64,000 bases of DNA from Kitasatospora sp. GP82 (GTDB taxonomy: Bacteria > Actinomycetota > Actinomycetes > Streptomycetales > Streptomycetaceae). The stretch covers positions 1-64,000 of the forward strand of contig NZ_JARZAJ010000003.1 of the NCBI RefSeq assembly GCF_029892105.1. The letters run 5' to 3'. This document shows, piece by piece, positions 44,993-53,577 of the stretch. The translations under genes and the position numbers were made by a program. The notes under the pieces are model-generated. The model ran no database searches and was not told the origin of the DNA. It saw only the letters and a list, made by a program, of their open reading frames with translations. The first letter of the stretch is position 1. The number at the start of each line of letters is the position of its first letter.

Positions 44993-46006
44993 TCAGGACA
45001 CCGCACGCAGGCGCCGGCCCGGGCGGGCGCCGGCCTCCAGGGCCCGCTGGAGCTCGTCGCGGTTCATGGTGGAGCGTCCCTGGATGCCCCGCTCGGTCGC
45101 CATCCGGTACAGCTCGGCCTTGCTGAGCGCGGACAGGTCGGGTGCCTCCGCAGCCTTCTTCCTCCGCGCCTTCGGCCGCTGCTTCTCCGCTTCCTCCTCG
45201 CCGTCTCCCTCGCCCGCGCCCGCGCCGCTGCCGGCCTGTCGCAGGCTGCGCTGGAGGACGTCCATCAGGTCCACCACATTGGTGGACTCGGGCGCCGGGG
45301 CAGCGGCCACGGTCTCCCGGCCGGCGAGCTTGGCCTCGACCAGCTCGCGGACCTGCTCGCCGAAGGTGTCGTGGTAGGCGGCCGGCTCCCAGTCGATGCT
45401 CAGCGCCTCGATCAGCTGGCGGGCGGCGGCCAGCTCCTTCTCCCGCGGCTGGAACTCGCCGGGGAGGTTGTCCACCTCGCGGTGCGGATCGCGGACCTCC
45501 TCGGGGTAGTGCATCGTCTGCAGGACCAGCAGGTCCGCCTCGGGCCGCACGACCGCCAGGTACTGCCTGCCGCGCATCGAGAAGGCCGCCAGCCCCGCCC
45601 GCCCGGTGTCGGCCATCGCCCGCAGCAGCAGCCCGTACACATTGGCGTACTCCTTGCTGCGCGGACCGAGGTAGTACGTCCGGTCGAAGAAGATCGGGTC
45701 CACCTCCTCCAGCCGGACGAATCCACTGATCTCGACCGACCGGGACCGGCCCGGCGAGAGTTCCTCCAACTCCGTGGGCTCGAAGACCACGTACTCGCCC
45801 TCGGCGACCTCGTACCCCTTGACGATGTCGCCGTACGCGACCTCCTTGCCGGTCCGCTCGTTGACCCGCAGGTTGCGCACCCGGTCGGAGGTGCCGCGCT
45901 CCAGCTGGCGGAAGTGCGGCGAGTGGTCCTCGGTGGCCGCGTACAGCCCCACCGGGACGGCGACCAGCCCGAAACTCAGGGTGCCGGTCCAGATCGGTCT
46001 GGCCAT
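44993..46006 (-). CDS. ku: Non-homologous end joining protein Ku
   Basis: 337 residues. ARPIWTGTLSFGLVAVPVGL, LRVNERTGKEVAYGDIVKGY, YYLGPRSKEYANVYGLLLRA and MHYPEEVRDPHREVDNLPGE define bacterial Ku; the homodimer rings DNA ends and recruits LigD. After residue about 255 comes a Lys/Glu/Gly-rich linker and a SAP-like helical end, LSALSKAELYRMATERGIQG, known from longer Streptomyces Ku proteins and thought to help DNA binding. Divergent from the ligase-domain gene, sharing a repeat-containing upstream region. Confidence 0.94.
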   Translation of the reverse strand: MARPIWTGTLSFGLVAVPVGLYAATEDHSPHFRQLERGTSDRVRNLRVNERTGKEVAYGDIVKGYEVAEGEYVVFEPTELEELSPGRSRSVEISGFVRLEEVDPIFFDRTYYLGPRSKEYANVYGLLLRAMADTGRAGLAAFSMRGRQYLAVVRPEADLLVLQTMHYPEEVRDPHREVDNLPGEFQPREKELAAARQLIEALSIDWEPAAYHDTFGEQVRELVEAKLAGRETVAAAPAPESTNVVDLMDVLQRSLRQAGSGAGAGEGDGEEEAEKQRPKARRKKAAEAPDLSALSKAELYRMATERGIQGRSTMNRDELQRALEAGARPGRRLRAVS

Positions 46007-46302
46007 GGTCGGCCTCCTCCGTCCTCGGGCCCGCGATCGCCCGCCGTGCGGCCGTCCCGGATGTCAGCGTGCGGCCGTCGCGGATGTCAGCGTGCGGATG
46101 TCAGCGTGCGGATGTCACAAGGCGCTCCACCCCCTCGGGCGCCGCTGTCCATGGTCCGTCGGGTGTGGTGGATCGGCCAGTCCTCCCCGGCCGTGTGGTC
46201 AGCCATGTGGTCAGCGCTGGACGGCCGCGGGTACGCGCTCGGGGGAAGTGCCCGGTTCCCGTCCGGCGGCGGGGCGGCGCGCGGCGGGCGCACTCTGGAG
46301 GG
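46007..46302. promoter_or_regulatory. Divergent ku/ligase promoter region
   Basis: 296 bases containing a 14-bp repeat family (46059-46117). No clear -10/-35 or SOS-type operator is visible. The 3' end is Gly-codon-like GC-rich sequence leading to GGAGGGGTG at the ligase start. Confidence 0.45.
46059..46117. repeat. 14-bp direct repeats in the ku/ligase promoter region
   Basis: GGATGTCAGCGTGC occurs at 46059-46072, 46082-46095 and 46096-46109, with a partial copy (GGATGTCA) at 46110-46117. The last copies are in perfect tandem. Confidence 0.85.
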
Positions 46303-47277
46303 GTGACCACATCCGCGCGCCCGTCCGCAGGGCCGGGACCGCTGCCCGAGTCGATCAGCCCGATGCTCGCCACCTCCGGGGCGCGCCGGGAGTTCGACGG
46401 CAACTGGATCCTGGAACGCAAGCTGGACGGGATCCGGGCGCTGGCCTTCCGCGATGGCGACCGGATCCGGCTGGTCAGCCGCAACGGCAAGTCGCTGGAG
46501 GCCGGCTACCCGGAACTGGTGGCCGCCCTGGCCGCGCAGCCCGTCCAACGCTTTGTGGCGGACGGCGAGATCGTCGCCCTCGACCACGGCGTGACCAGCT
46601 TCGAACGGCTCCAGCGGCGGATGCAGCTGCGCGACGCCCGCCGGGCGCAGGCGACCGGCGTGGAGGTCACGTACTACCTCTTCGACCTGCTGCACCTGGA
46701 CGGGTACGACACCACCCGTCTGCCGCTGCGCTCGCGCAAGAAGCTGCTCAGACAGGCTATCCGCTACGGCGGTCCACTGCGGTTCACCGTCCACCGCAAC
46801 GGTGACGGCCCGGCTCCGCTCGCCGAGGTCTGCGCCCGGGGCTGGGAGGGCCTGATCGCCAAGCGCGCCGACAGCCCGTATGTGCAGCGGCGCTCACCCG
46901 ACTGGCTCAAGCTCAAGTGCTCGGCCTCGCAGGAGCTGGTGATCGGCGGATTCACCGCCCCGGCCGGCAGCCGGGTCGGCTTCGGCGCGCTACTGCTCGG
47001 CTACTACCGCGACGGCCTCCTGCACTACGCGGGCAAGGTCGGCACCGGCTTCGACACCGCCACCCTGCACCGCCTGCGCGCCAGCCTCGACGCCCTCGCC
47101 CGGCCCGACTCCCCCTTCGCCGAACCCGTCCCCGAACGCACCGCCCACTGGGTCGAGCCCTCCCTGATCGCCCAGGTCACCTTCACCGGCTGGACCCACG
47201 ACGGCCGCCTCCGGCACCCCCGTTTCCTCGGCCTCCGCGACGACAAGCCCCCCGACGAGGTGACCCGCGAGTCGTGA
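46303..47277 (+). CDS. ligD: ATP-dependent DNA ligase (LigD ligase domain)
   Basis: 324 residues. ILERKLDGIRALAFRDGDRI carries the adenylated lysine motif I (KLDGIR), and RFVADGEIVALDHG, VTYYLFDLLHLDG, GWEGLIAKRADSPY and RSPDWLKLKCSASQELVIGG follow as motifs III-V. An OB-fold domain completes the chain, with FTGWTHDGRLRHPRFLGLR at the end. It seals breaks held by Ku. It lacks the polymerase and phosphoesterase domains of full-length mycobacterial LigD; the polymerase is encoded separately at 41062. The GTG lies close behind GGAGG. Confidence 0.9.
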   Translation: MTTSARPSAGPGPLPESISPMLATSGARREFDGNWILERKLDGIRALAFRDGDRIRLVSRNGKSLEAGYPELVAALAAQPVQRFVADGEIVALDHGVTSFERLQRRMQLRDARRAQATGVEVTYYLFDLLHLDGYDTTRLPLRSRKKLLRQAIRYGGPLRFTVHRNGDGPAPLAEVCARGWEGLIAKRADSPYVQRRSPDWLKLKCSASQELVIGGFTAPAGSRVGFGALLLGYYRDGLLHYAGKVGTGFDTATLHRLRASLDALARPDSPFAEPVPERTAHWVEPSLIAQVTFTGWTHDGRLRHPRFLGLRDDKPPDEVTRES

Positions 47278-47327
47278 GCGCCCAGGGGCACGGACCTCGG
47301 CGGATGCCACCGAGCCGCAGGGGTCGA

Positions 47328-47894
47328 ATGAGCGACACTGAAAGCATGGACGAGTCGCACCGGCCTGCGAAGGGGGACATCTTCACCCCGCCCGTGGTCG
47401 TGCGCCCACCGACCCGTGGCGCGCGACCGTACCGCCGCGTGGAGATCTACGGACAGCTGGTCGGCAAGGCGTACGCCGAGGCCGACGTGGCCGAGTTCAT
47501 CCGGCACGCCGGCGTAGACGAGCCCGACCTGGACGACCCGGACCTGGTCGGCTGGCGCGGCGGCGACCGAACGGTCTGGTCGGCGGAACCCACGCCAAAG
47601 CCCGAACCGGCAGAACCACCGGCCCAATCAGCCCAGCAGCAGCCCGAGTTGGCCGAGCCGCCGACCGAGATCGAGCCCACGGCCGCGTCCACCGAGCCGC
47701 CGGCCGAGCCCGAAGCCGAGCCCGCGATCGCGGCTGAGCGCGAGCCCGAGGCTGAGGCTGAGCGCGAGCCCGAGGCTGAGGCTGAGGCCGAGCGCGAGAC
47801 CGAGGCTGAGGCTGAGGCCGAGCGCGAGACCGAGGCTGAGGCTGAGCCCACGGAGCCGTCGCCGGAGTTGGCGGAGCCGCCACCCGGCGCCTGA
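47328..47894 (+). CDS. Acidic repeat-tailed protein of unknown function
   Basis: 188 residues. The first about 90 residues look folded: IFTPPVVVRPPTRGARPYRR, VEIYGQLVGKAYAEADVAEF and IRHAGVDEPDLDDPDLVGWR. The rest is a Glu/Ala/Pro tail with repeated EREPEAEA and ERETEAEAEA units (30-bp DNA repeats), probably disordered or helical. No family is recognised and no signal or membrane segment is present. ATG at 47328 has CAGGGG five bases before it; ATG at 47346 is in frame. It follows the ligase gene by 50 bases on the same strand. Confidence 0.6.
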   Translation: MSDTESMDESHRPAKGDIFTPPVVVRPPTRGARPYRRVEIYGQLVGKAYAEADVAEFIRHAGVDEPDLDDPDLVGWRGGDRTVWSAEPTPKPEPAEPPAQSAQQQPELAEPPTEIEPTAASTEPPAEPEAEPAIAAEREPEAEAEREPEAEAEAERETEAEAEAERETEAEAEPTEPSPELAEPPPGA

Positions 47895-48297
47895 CGTCCG
47901 GTGTCGCGCGACCGCGCGGCACCCGCACATTCGCGTGCTCGATCACTCGCATACTGTCGCGTAACAAGCCGAGTTGGTATGCCGCAGCCGTGGAACGCTG
48001 CATAGTTTTGCGGCCGAGCCCGGAGAATCACCGGCGGGCCCCCACATCCCTATGCGGCCGAGGGCGATTCGATGCCACCCCGCGGCGCTTTCTCAAGTAA
48101 TCCTCAAATCTCTGTCACCCGTCCCGACCTGCACAGACCCAACTCCCGGAACCAGCAACCGAATTGGCTCCGAGATTCGCCGAGCGCCGTCAACGGAAGA
48201 TAACTATTCGGATTCATGGGGTGTTGCCCGGGAATCCCGCGCACCTAACCTTGGGCAACTCTCAACCCCCTGCCACCGCCCGAGAGGCAACTCCCCC
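47895..48297. promoter_or_regulatory. 403-base leader region of the APC permease gene
   Basis: No gene is visible. Bases 48080-48240 are AT-richer than the surroundings (CTCAAGTAATCCTCAAATCT; GAAGATAACTATTCGGATTC), and the region probably holds the permease promoter. An open frame continuing from 47974 into the permease lacks ribosome sites and is not used. Confidence 0.4.
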
Positions 48298-49962
48298 ATG
48301 GCAAATGTCCAAGAGGTCGCCAACTCCGCCTCCCCGCCGACTGGATCATCCAGTGGATCCGGCGGCCGTTCTCTCCGCCGCGAAGTCGGTCTGATCGGTC
48401 TGCTCTGGGCCTCCGTCGGGTCGATCATCGGCTCCGGCTGGCTGTACGGCGCCAAGAACGCCGTCGTTGCGGCGGGTCCCGCCGCCGTCATCTCCTGGGG
48501 CATCGGCGCGGTCGCCATCGTGCTGCTCGCCTTCGTCCACGCCGAACTCGGCGGCATGTTCCCGGTTGCCGGTGGCACCGCCCGCTACCCCCACTACGTC
48601 TTCGGCGGCCTCGCCGGGATGTCCTTCGGCTGGTTCTCCTGGCTTCAGGCGGCCACCGTGGCGCCGATCGAGGTCGAGGCCATGATCGGCTACGCCGGTC
48701 ACTGGGAGTTCGCCAAGGGCTTCCTCAACGACAACGGCACCCTCACAGTCAGCGGCTTCATAGTCGCGGTGCTCCTGATGGGCGTGTTCGTCGCGGTGAA
48801 CTTCCTCGGCGTCCGAGTACTGGCCCACACCAACTCGACCGCCACCTGGCTGAAGATCTTCGTCCCGCTGTTCACCATCTTCGTGCTCGCGGCGACCCAC
48901 TTCCACGGCTCCAACTTCACCTCCCACGGCTTCGCCCCGTTCGGCCCCAAGGGTGTGCTCGCCGCGATCAGCACCAGCGGCATCATCTTCGCCCTGCTCG
49001 GCTTCGAGCAGGCGATCCAGCTCGCCGGGGAGAGCAAGAACCCCAAGCGCGACATCCCCCGCGCGGTGCTCGGCTCCGTGGCCATCGGCACCCTGATCTA
49101 CACCCTGCTCCAGGTGGTCTTCATCGGCGCCCTGCCGGTCTCCTCCTTCGCCAAGGGCTGGGCGAACCTGGACTTCGCCGGTATCAGCGGTCCCTTCGCC
49201 GGCCTCGCCACCGTGGTGGGCCTCGGCTGGCTGGCCGTGGTGCTGTACTTCGACGCCATCGTCTCCCCCGGTGGCACCGGCCTGATCTACACCACCTCCA
49301 CCTCCCGTATCTCCTACGGCCTGAGCAAGAACGGCTACGCGCCGCAGCTCTTCGAGCGGGTCAACGGCCGCGGTGTCCCGTGGTTCGGCCTGGCGGTCTC
49401 CTTCTTCACCGGCGTGATCTGCTTCCTGCCCTTCCCGAGCTGGCAGGAACTGGTCGGCTTCATCACCTCGGCCAGCGTGCTGATGTACGCGGGCGCTCCG
49501 CTGGCCTTCGGCGCGCTGCGCCGCCGCCTGCCGGCCCGGGAGCGTTCCTACCGGCTGCCGCTCGGCGGGGTCATCTCGCCGCTGTCCTTCGTGGTCGCGA
49601 GCCTGATCATCTACTGGACCGGCTGGCACACCCTGGCCCGCCTCGGCATTGCGATTCTGATCGGCTACCTGCTGCTCGGCAGCTACGCGGCCTACGCGAT
49701 CCGCAAGGGTCTGCCGAACGCCCCGCAGCTGAACTGGAGGGCTGCTCAGTGGCTCCCGGTCTATCTGATCGGTCTGGGTCTGATCTCGTGGCAGGGCGGC
49801 TTCGGTGACGGCGCCGGCAACCTGCCGATGTGGTGGGACATGGCCCTGGTGGCGCTCTTCTCGGTGGCGGTCTACTTCTGGGCGATCCGGGTCGCACTGC
49901 CCGCCGAGCTGATCGAGCAGAACATCGAGGAGGTCGAGGTGGTCGACGAGGGCGGTCACTGA
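48298..49962 (+). CDS. APC-family amino acid permease
   Basis: 554 residues, about 12-14 helices. SLRREVGLIGLLWASVGSII and GSGWLYGAKNA form the family opening with the substrate-binding GSGW loop in helix 1. IFALLGFEQAIQLAGESKNP is the APC helix-6 signature, and NPKRDIPRAVLGSV the following loop. FDAIVSPGGTGLIYTTSTSR and YGLSKNGYAPQLFERVN are also conserved. The C-terminus is acidic (LIEQNIEEVEVVDEGGH). It imports an amino acid or amine; substrate unknown. GAGAGG lies about ten bases before the ATG. A 20-bp-stem hairpin follows. Confidence 0.88.
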   Translation: MANVQEVANSASPPTGSSSGSGGRSLRREVGLIGLLWASVGSIIGSGWLYGAKNAVVAAGPAAVISWGIGAVAIVLLAFVHAELGGMFPVAGGTARYPHYVFGGLAGMSFGWFSWLQAATVAPIEVEAMIGYAGHWEFAKGFLNDNGTLTVSGFIVAVLLMGVFVAVNFLGVRVLAHTNSTATWLKIFVPLFTIFVLAATHFHGSNFTSHGFAPFGPKGVLAAISTSGIIFALLGFEQAIQLAGESKNPKRDIPRAVLGSVAIGTLIYTLLQVVFIGALPVSSFAKGWANLDFAGISGPFAGLATVVGLGWLAVVLYFDAIVSPGGTGLIYTTSTSRISYGLSKNGYAPQLFERVNGRGVPWFGLAVSFFTGVICFLPFPSWQELVGFITSASVLMYAGAPLAFGALRRRLPARERSYRLPLGGVISPLSFVVASLIIYWTGWHTLARLGIAILIGYLLLGSYAAYAIRKGLPNAPQLNWRAAQWLPVYLIGLGLISWQGGFGDGAGNLPMWWDMALVALFSVAVYFWAIRVALPAELIEQNIEEVEVVDEGGH

Positions 49963-49990
49963 CCGCCCCGCCACGGGCGACTGCCTCGGA

Positions 49991-50039
49991 CGGAGCCCGG
50001 CCCTCACCCCCTCTCCCCAGGGGTGAGGGCCGGGCTCCG
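49991..50039 (+). terminator. Very strong terminator after the permease
   Basis: CGGAGCCCGGCCCTCACCCC, loop CTCTCCCCA, then the exact complement: a perfect 20-bp stem starting 28 bases after the stop codon. No T-run, as is usual in Streptomyces. Confidence 0.85.
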
Positions 50040-50163
50040 CCGCGTGCGGCAGGACTGTCCTGCGGTTGTGGGAGCGGCTGGTCGGTGCTCAAGTGGAAGC
50101 GGCCGCAGCGGCGCCGCCACCGGCCCCGCAGGTGCGCCTGTACCGCAAGGAGGCCCCGCCACC

Positions 50164-51621
50164 GTGTCCGATGCAAGCATCCCCGTCACCACCAACAACG
50201 CCGGTGTCCCCGTCGAGAGCGACTCCGATTCGCTGACCGCAGGACCGGTCGGCCCGATCCTGCTGCACGACCACTACCTGATCGAGAAGATGGCCCAGTT
50301 CAACCGGGAACGAGTCCCCGAACGGGTGGTCCACGCGAAGGGCGCCGGGGCGTACGGCTTCTTCCAAGTCACCCAGGACGTCAGCCGGTTCACCAAGGCT
50401 TCGGTCTTCCAGCCTGGCAGGAAGACCGAGATGCTGGCCCGCTTCTCCACCGTCGCGGGCGAGATGGGCTCTCCCGACACCTGGCGTGACCCGCGCGGCT
50501 TCGCGCTGAAGTTCTACACCGAACAGGGAAACTACGACCTGGTCGGCAACAACACCCCGATCTTCTTCGTCCGGGACCCCAGCAAGTTCCAGGACTTCAT
50601 CCGCTCGCAGAAGCGCCGCCCGGAGACCGGACTGCGCGACAACGACATGCAGTGGGACTTCTGGACGCTCTCCCCGGAGTCCGCCCATATGGTCACGTGG
50701 CTGATGGGCGACCGGGGCATCCCGAAGACCTACCGCAACATGAACGGCTACGGCTCGCACACCTACAGCTGGGTCAACGCCGACGGCGAGCGCTTCTGGG
50801 TGAAGTACCACTTCAAGACCGACCAGGGCATCGACTTCTACACCCAGGAAGAGGCCGACCTGATGGCCGGGCGGGACGGCGACTGCCACCGACGCGACCT
50901 CTACCAGGCGATCGAGCGCGGCGACCACCCGTCCTGGACGCTGTATGTACAGATCATGCCCTTCGACGAGGCCTGGGACTTCCGGTTCAACCCCTTCGAC
51001 CTGACCAAGGTGTGGCCGCACGGCGACTACCCGCTGCACGAGGTCGGCCGGATGACCCTCAACCGCAACCCGGACGACTACTTCGTCCATATCGAGCAGG
51101 CCGCTTTCGAACCCTCCAACCTGGTGCCCGGCATCGGCATCTCGCCGGACAAGATGCTGCTCGGCCGGATCTTCTCCTACCCCGACACCCACCGGTACCG
51201 GATCGGCCCCAACTACGCCCAGCTGCCGCCGAACCGCTCGCACGTGCCCGTGCACTCGTACGCCAAGGACGGGCCGATGCGCTTCGACCCCGCCCGCACC
51301 GGGCGGCCGTACGCGCCCAACTCCTACGGCGGCCCAGCCGCCAGGCCCGAGCTGTGGGGAGAACCGCTCGGCTGGGACGTGGCAGGGAAGATGGTCCGCG
51401 AGTCGTACCCGCTGCACCGGGAGGACGACGACTGGGGGCAGGCGGGCACGATGGTGCGGGACGTGCTGGACGACGCCGCGCGGGACCGGCTGGTGTCCAA
51501 CATCAGCGGCCATCTGCTGAAGGGCGTCTCGGAGCCCGTCCTCGCACGGGCACTCGACTACTGGCGCAATGTTGACAAGGATCTGGGCGATCGGATCGCC
51601 AAGAAGGTCAACGGCGGTTAG
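50164..51621 (+). CDS. katA: Clade-3 type small-subunit heme catalase
   Basis: 485 residues. [20 protein letters not shown] and [15 protein letters not shown] hold the distal His; [20 protein letters not shown] and [20 protein letters not shown] follow, and the heme-proximal [20 protein letters not shown] carries the axial tyrosine. It decomposes hydrogen peroxide in the cytoplasm. GTG start with AAGGAGG ten bases upstream. Monocistronic between two strong hairpins. The length fits small-subunit catalases; no extra C-terminal domain. Confidence 0.95.
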   Translation: MSDASIPVTTNNAGVPVESDSDSLTAGPVGPILLHDHYLIEKMAQFNRERVPERVVHAKGAGAYGFFQVTQDVSRFTKASVFQPGRKTEMLARFSTVAGEMGSPDTWRDPRGFALKFYTEQGNYDLVGNNTPIFFVRDPSKFQDFIRSQKRRPETGLRDNDMQWDFWTLSPESAHMVTWLMGDRGIPKTYRNMNGYGSHTYSWVNADGERFWVKYHFKTDQGIDFYTQEEADLMAGRDGDCHRRDLYQAIERGDHPSWTLYVQIMPFDEAWDFRFNPFDLTKVWPHGDYPLHEVGRMTLNRNPDDYFVHIEQAAFEPSNLVPGIGISPDKMLLGRIFSYPDTHRYRIGPNYAQLPPNRSHVPVHSYAKDGPMRFDPARTGRPYAPNSYGGPAARPELWGEPLGWDVAGKMVRESYPLHREDDDWGQAGTMVRDVLDDAARDRLVSNISGHLLKGVSEPVLARALDYWRNVDKDLGDRIAKKVNGG

Positions 51622-51663
51622 ACCGTTGAGACTTCGGTTGCAGCTGCGACCGGAGTCGGGCTT

Positions 51664-51700
51664 GCGGCCGCCCCGGGTGAGGACCACCCGGGGCGGCCGC
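51664..51700. terminator. Perfect 16-bp-stem bidirectional terminator
   Basis: GCGGCCGCCCCGGGTG, loop AGGAC, CACCCGGGGCGGCCGC. It lies between the convergent catalase and FAD-oxidase genes, within 45 bases of both stops. Confidence 0.85.
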
Positions 51701-51708
51701 TCGCCGTG

Positions 51709-53352
51709 CTACTCCGCTCCGGGGACGCGGACGGACTGGGCGTGGTGGAAGACGTTGGACGGGTCCCACTCCAGCTTGACCTGTTGCAGGCGCTGGTAGC
51801 CGTCCTTGTAGTAGAGCTGGTGCCAGGGCTGGCCCGAGGTGTTGAGGGTCGAGTCCGAGAGGTCGACGTCGGGGTAGTTGATGTAGCAGCCGTCGGTGTT
51901 CAGCGTGGGGAGCTCCGGACCCGGCACCACCGGGACTCCGCCGGTGGGCTGGTAGACGTCCTGGTAGAACTTCCGGATCCAGCGCAGGTGGTAGTCGGCG
52001 ATCTCCGGGTCGATCTCGGCGTCCTGGTAGTCGTAGACGCCGTCCTCGTTGGCGTCCCTACCCCACGTCCAGTACGCCTGGTACTGGAGCTTCAGGACGG
52101 ACGAGCGCTGCGGCACGGCGGTCGCGTCGGAGGGGATGTCGTTGATCGCGCCGCCGTAGGAATCGACCTGGACCAGGGCATCGGGGTTTTTGTAGTTGGT
52201 GTCCGTGAGGTTGCGGTAGATCGCTTCGATCTGCTGATCGGTGAACCCCTCGGTCATGTACGCCGACTTGTACTTGCCGCAGCGGTTGGGGCCCGAGTCG
52301 TTGAGGCTCTGGGTGGCGGTGAGCCAGGGCAGTCGCGTCGGGATGAACAGCGCGGACTGCGCGGGGTGCTCGCCCATCTGCCGGTCCAGCGGGGTCTCCG
52401 CGATCTCGAACCCGCCCTCCTTCTTGAACCCCTCGGTGATCCAGTTCAGGAAGGCGGCCAGGCGGTCCACCGAGTCCGACCTGGTGCCGTCGAGCTGGAT
52501 GACCAGTCCGACCTTGCCGTTGCTCATATGCGTGAGCTTCAGCAGGGTGAACATGTCGCGGTACCCGTAGTCGCGGATGAAGGCGGGCCCCTCGCCGGTC
52601 TTCTCGTACTCGAAGAACTGTCCGTAGCGGCGGACCAGCGACCTGAAGAGATCGGGATGGTCGATGAAGTCCTTCCAGTTCCAGGCGACCGACCTGGCCA
52701 GCACCTGGGCCGGCGGCGAGGGCAAGTCCCGGAACCAGTAGCGCGTGATCACACCGAAGTTGCCGCCGCCTCCGCCGGTGTGGGCCCACCAGAGTTCGCG
52801 CAGCGAGCGGTCGGGCGAGTCGCGGCGGGCGACCGTGATCTCCGGATTCCGGCCGTCGGCGACGGTGACCACCTCGACCGCGTACAGGTAGTCCACCGTG
52901 AGGCCGAACATCCGGGAGAGCAGGCCGTAGCCGCCGCCCGAGATATGACCGCCGAGCCCGACCGAGTAGCAGGAGCCGCCGGGCAGGGCGAGCCCGGTCG
53001 GGCGGTAGAGATGGGTGGTGCTGTGCCAGTTGGTCGCACCCGCCTCGATGCAGTACGCGTCCATCTCCCGGTCGAAGTAGACCCGGCTCATCTGACTCAC
53101 GTCGATGATGACGCCGACGTCCTCCGAGGAGACGAAGTTCTCGTAGCAGTGGCCGCCGGAGCGGACGGTGATCCGGCGACGCTCCGGGTCGCCGGCAGTG
53201 CCGAGGTACTTGGTGAGCGCCGCCAGCACATCGTCGGTCGTGGTGGCCACCACGACGTAGTCGGGGTCGGCGATCCAGCGCTGGTTGAAGCCGCGGCGCA
53301 GCGCGTCGTAACGCGGGTCGCGCGGAACGACCTCGATGGGACTGGTCGGCAT
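51709..53352 (-). CDS. BBE-type FAD-linked oxidoreductase, predicted bicovalent flavin
   Basis: 547 residues. ERRRITVRSGGHCYENFVSS contains the flavin-linking His in SGGH, and ALPGGSCYSVGLGGHISGGG has a Cys where bicovalent enzymes (berberine-bridge and glucooligosaccharide-oxidase type) attach FAD. WWAHTGGGGGNFGVITRYWF ends the FAD domain, and a BBE C-terminal segment (CYINYPDVDLSD ... LYYKDGYQRLQQVKLEWDPS) closes it. Such enzymes oxidise sugars, alkaloids or polyketide tailoring substrates; none can be chosen here. The ATG has a run of G upstream. No signal peptide is obvious. Monocistronic, convergent with catalase, which could detoxify the peroxide made. Confidence 0.87.
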   Translation of the reverse strand: MPTSPIEVVPRDPRYDALRRGFNQRWIADPDYVVVATTTDDVLAALTKYLGTAGDPERRRITVRSGGHCYENFVSSEDVGVIIDVSQMSRVYFDREMDAYCIEAGATNWHSTTHLYRPTGLALPGGSCYSVGLGGHISGGGYGLLSRMFGLTVDYLYAVEVVTVADGRNPEITVARRDSPDRSLRELWWAHTGGGGGNFGVITRYWFRDLPSPPAQVLARSVAWNWKDFIDHPDLFRSLVRRYGQFFEYEKTGEGPAFIRDYGYRDMFTLLKLTHMSNGKVGLVIQLDGTRSDSVDRLAAFLNWITEGFKKEGGFEIAETPLDRQMGEHPAQSALFIPTRLPWLTATQSLNDSGPNRCGKYKSAYMTEGFTDQQIEAIYRNLTDTNYKNPDALVQVDSYGGAINDIPSDATAVPQRSSVLKLQYQAYWTWGRDANEDGVYDYQDAEIDPEIADYHLRWIRKFYQDVYQPTGGVPVVPGPELPTLNTDGCYINYPDVDLSDSTLNTSGQPWHQLYYKDGYQRLQQVKLEWDPSNVFHHAQSVRVPGAE

Positions 53353-53490
53353 GGAAACCCCCCAGGTGCAACTGCAACGGCTACGAACGTTACAGAACGC
53401 TACCATTCGTGCACCTTCTGTCACTCCCTCGTTCGGGTGAATCGGACAGAGGCCATTCGATCCGTTGACAGCGCCACGGCGGCACGAGGA

Positions 53491-53511
53491 TGCTAAGCAA
53501 GCGCTTAGTCA
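53491..53511. promoter_or_regulatory. TetR-type operator, copy 1
   Basis: The core CTAAGC-AAGC-GCTTAG (53493-53508) is a palindrome. The 21-base site beginning TGC and ending TCA is the exact reverse complement of the site at 61115-61135. It lies 67 bases before the phosphotransferase gene and 139 from the divergent FAD oxidase. Confidence 0.85.
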
Positions 53512-53577
53512 GCACTGCCCGACCGGCGCGGTCGGTCATCCCCACCCAGCCACAGCCACCCAGGTGGAGGCATCCAG

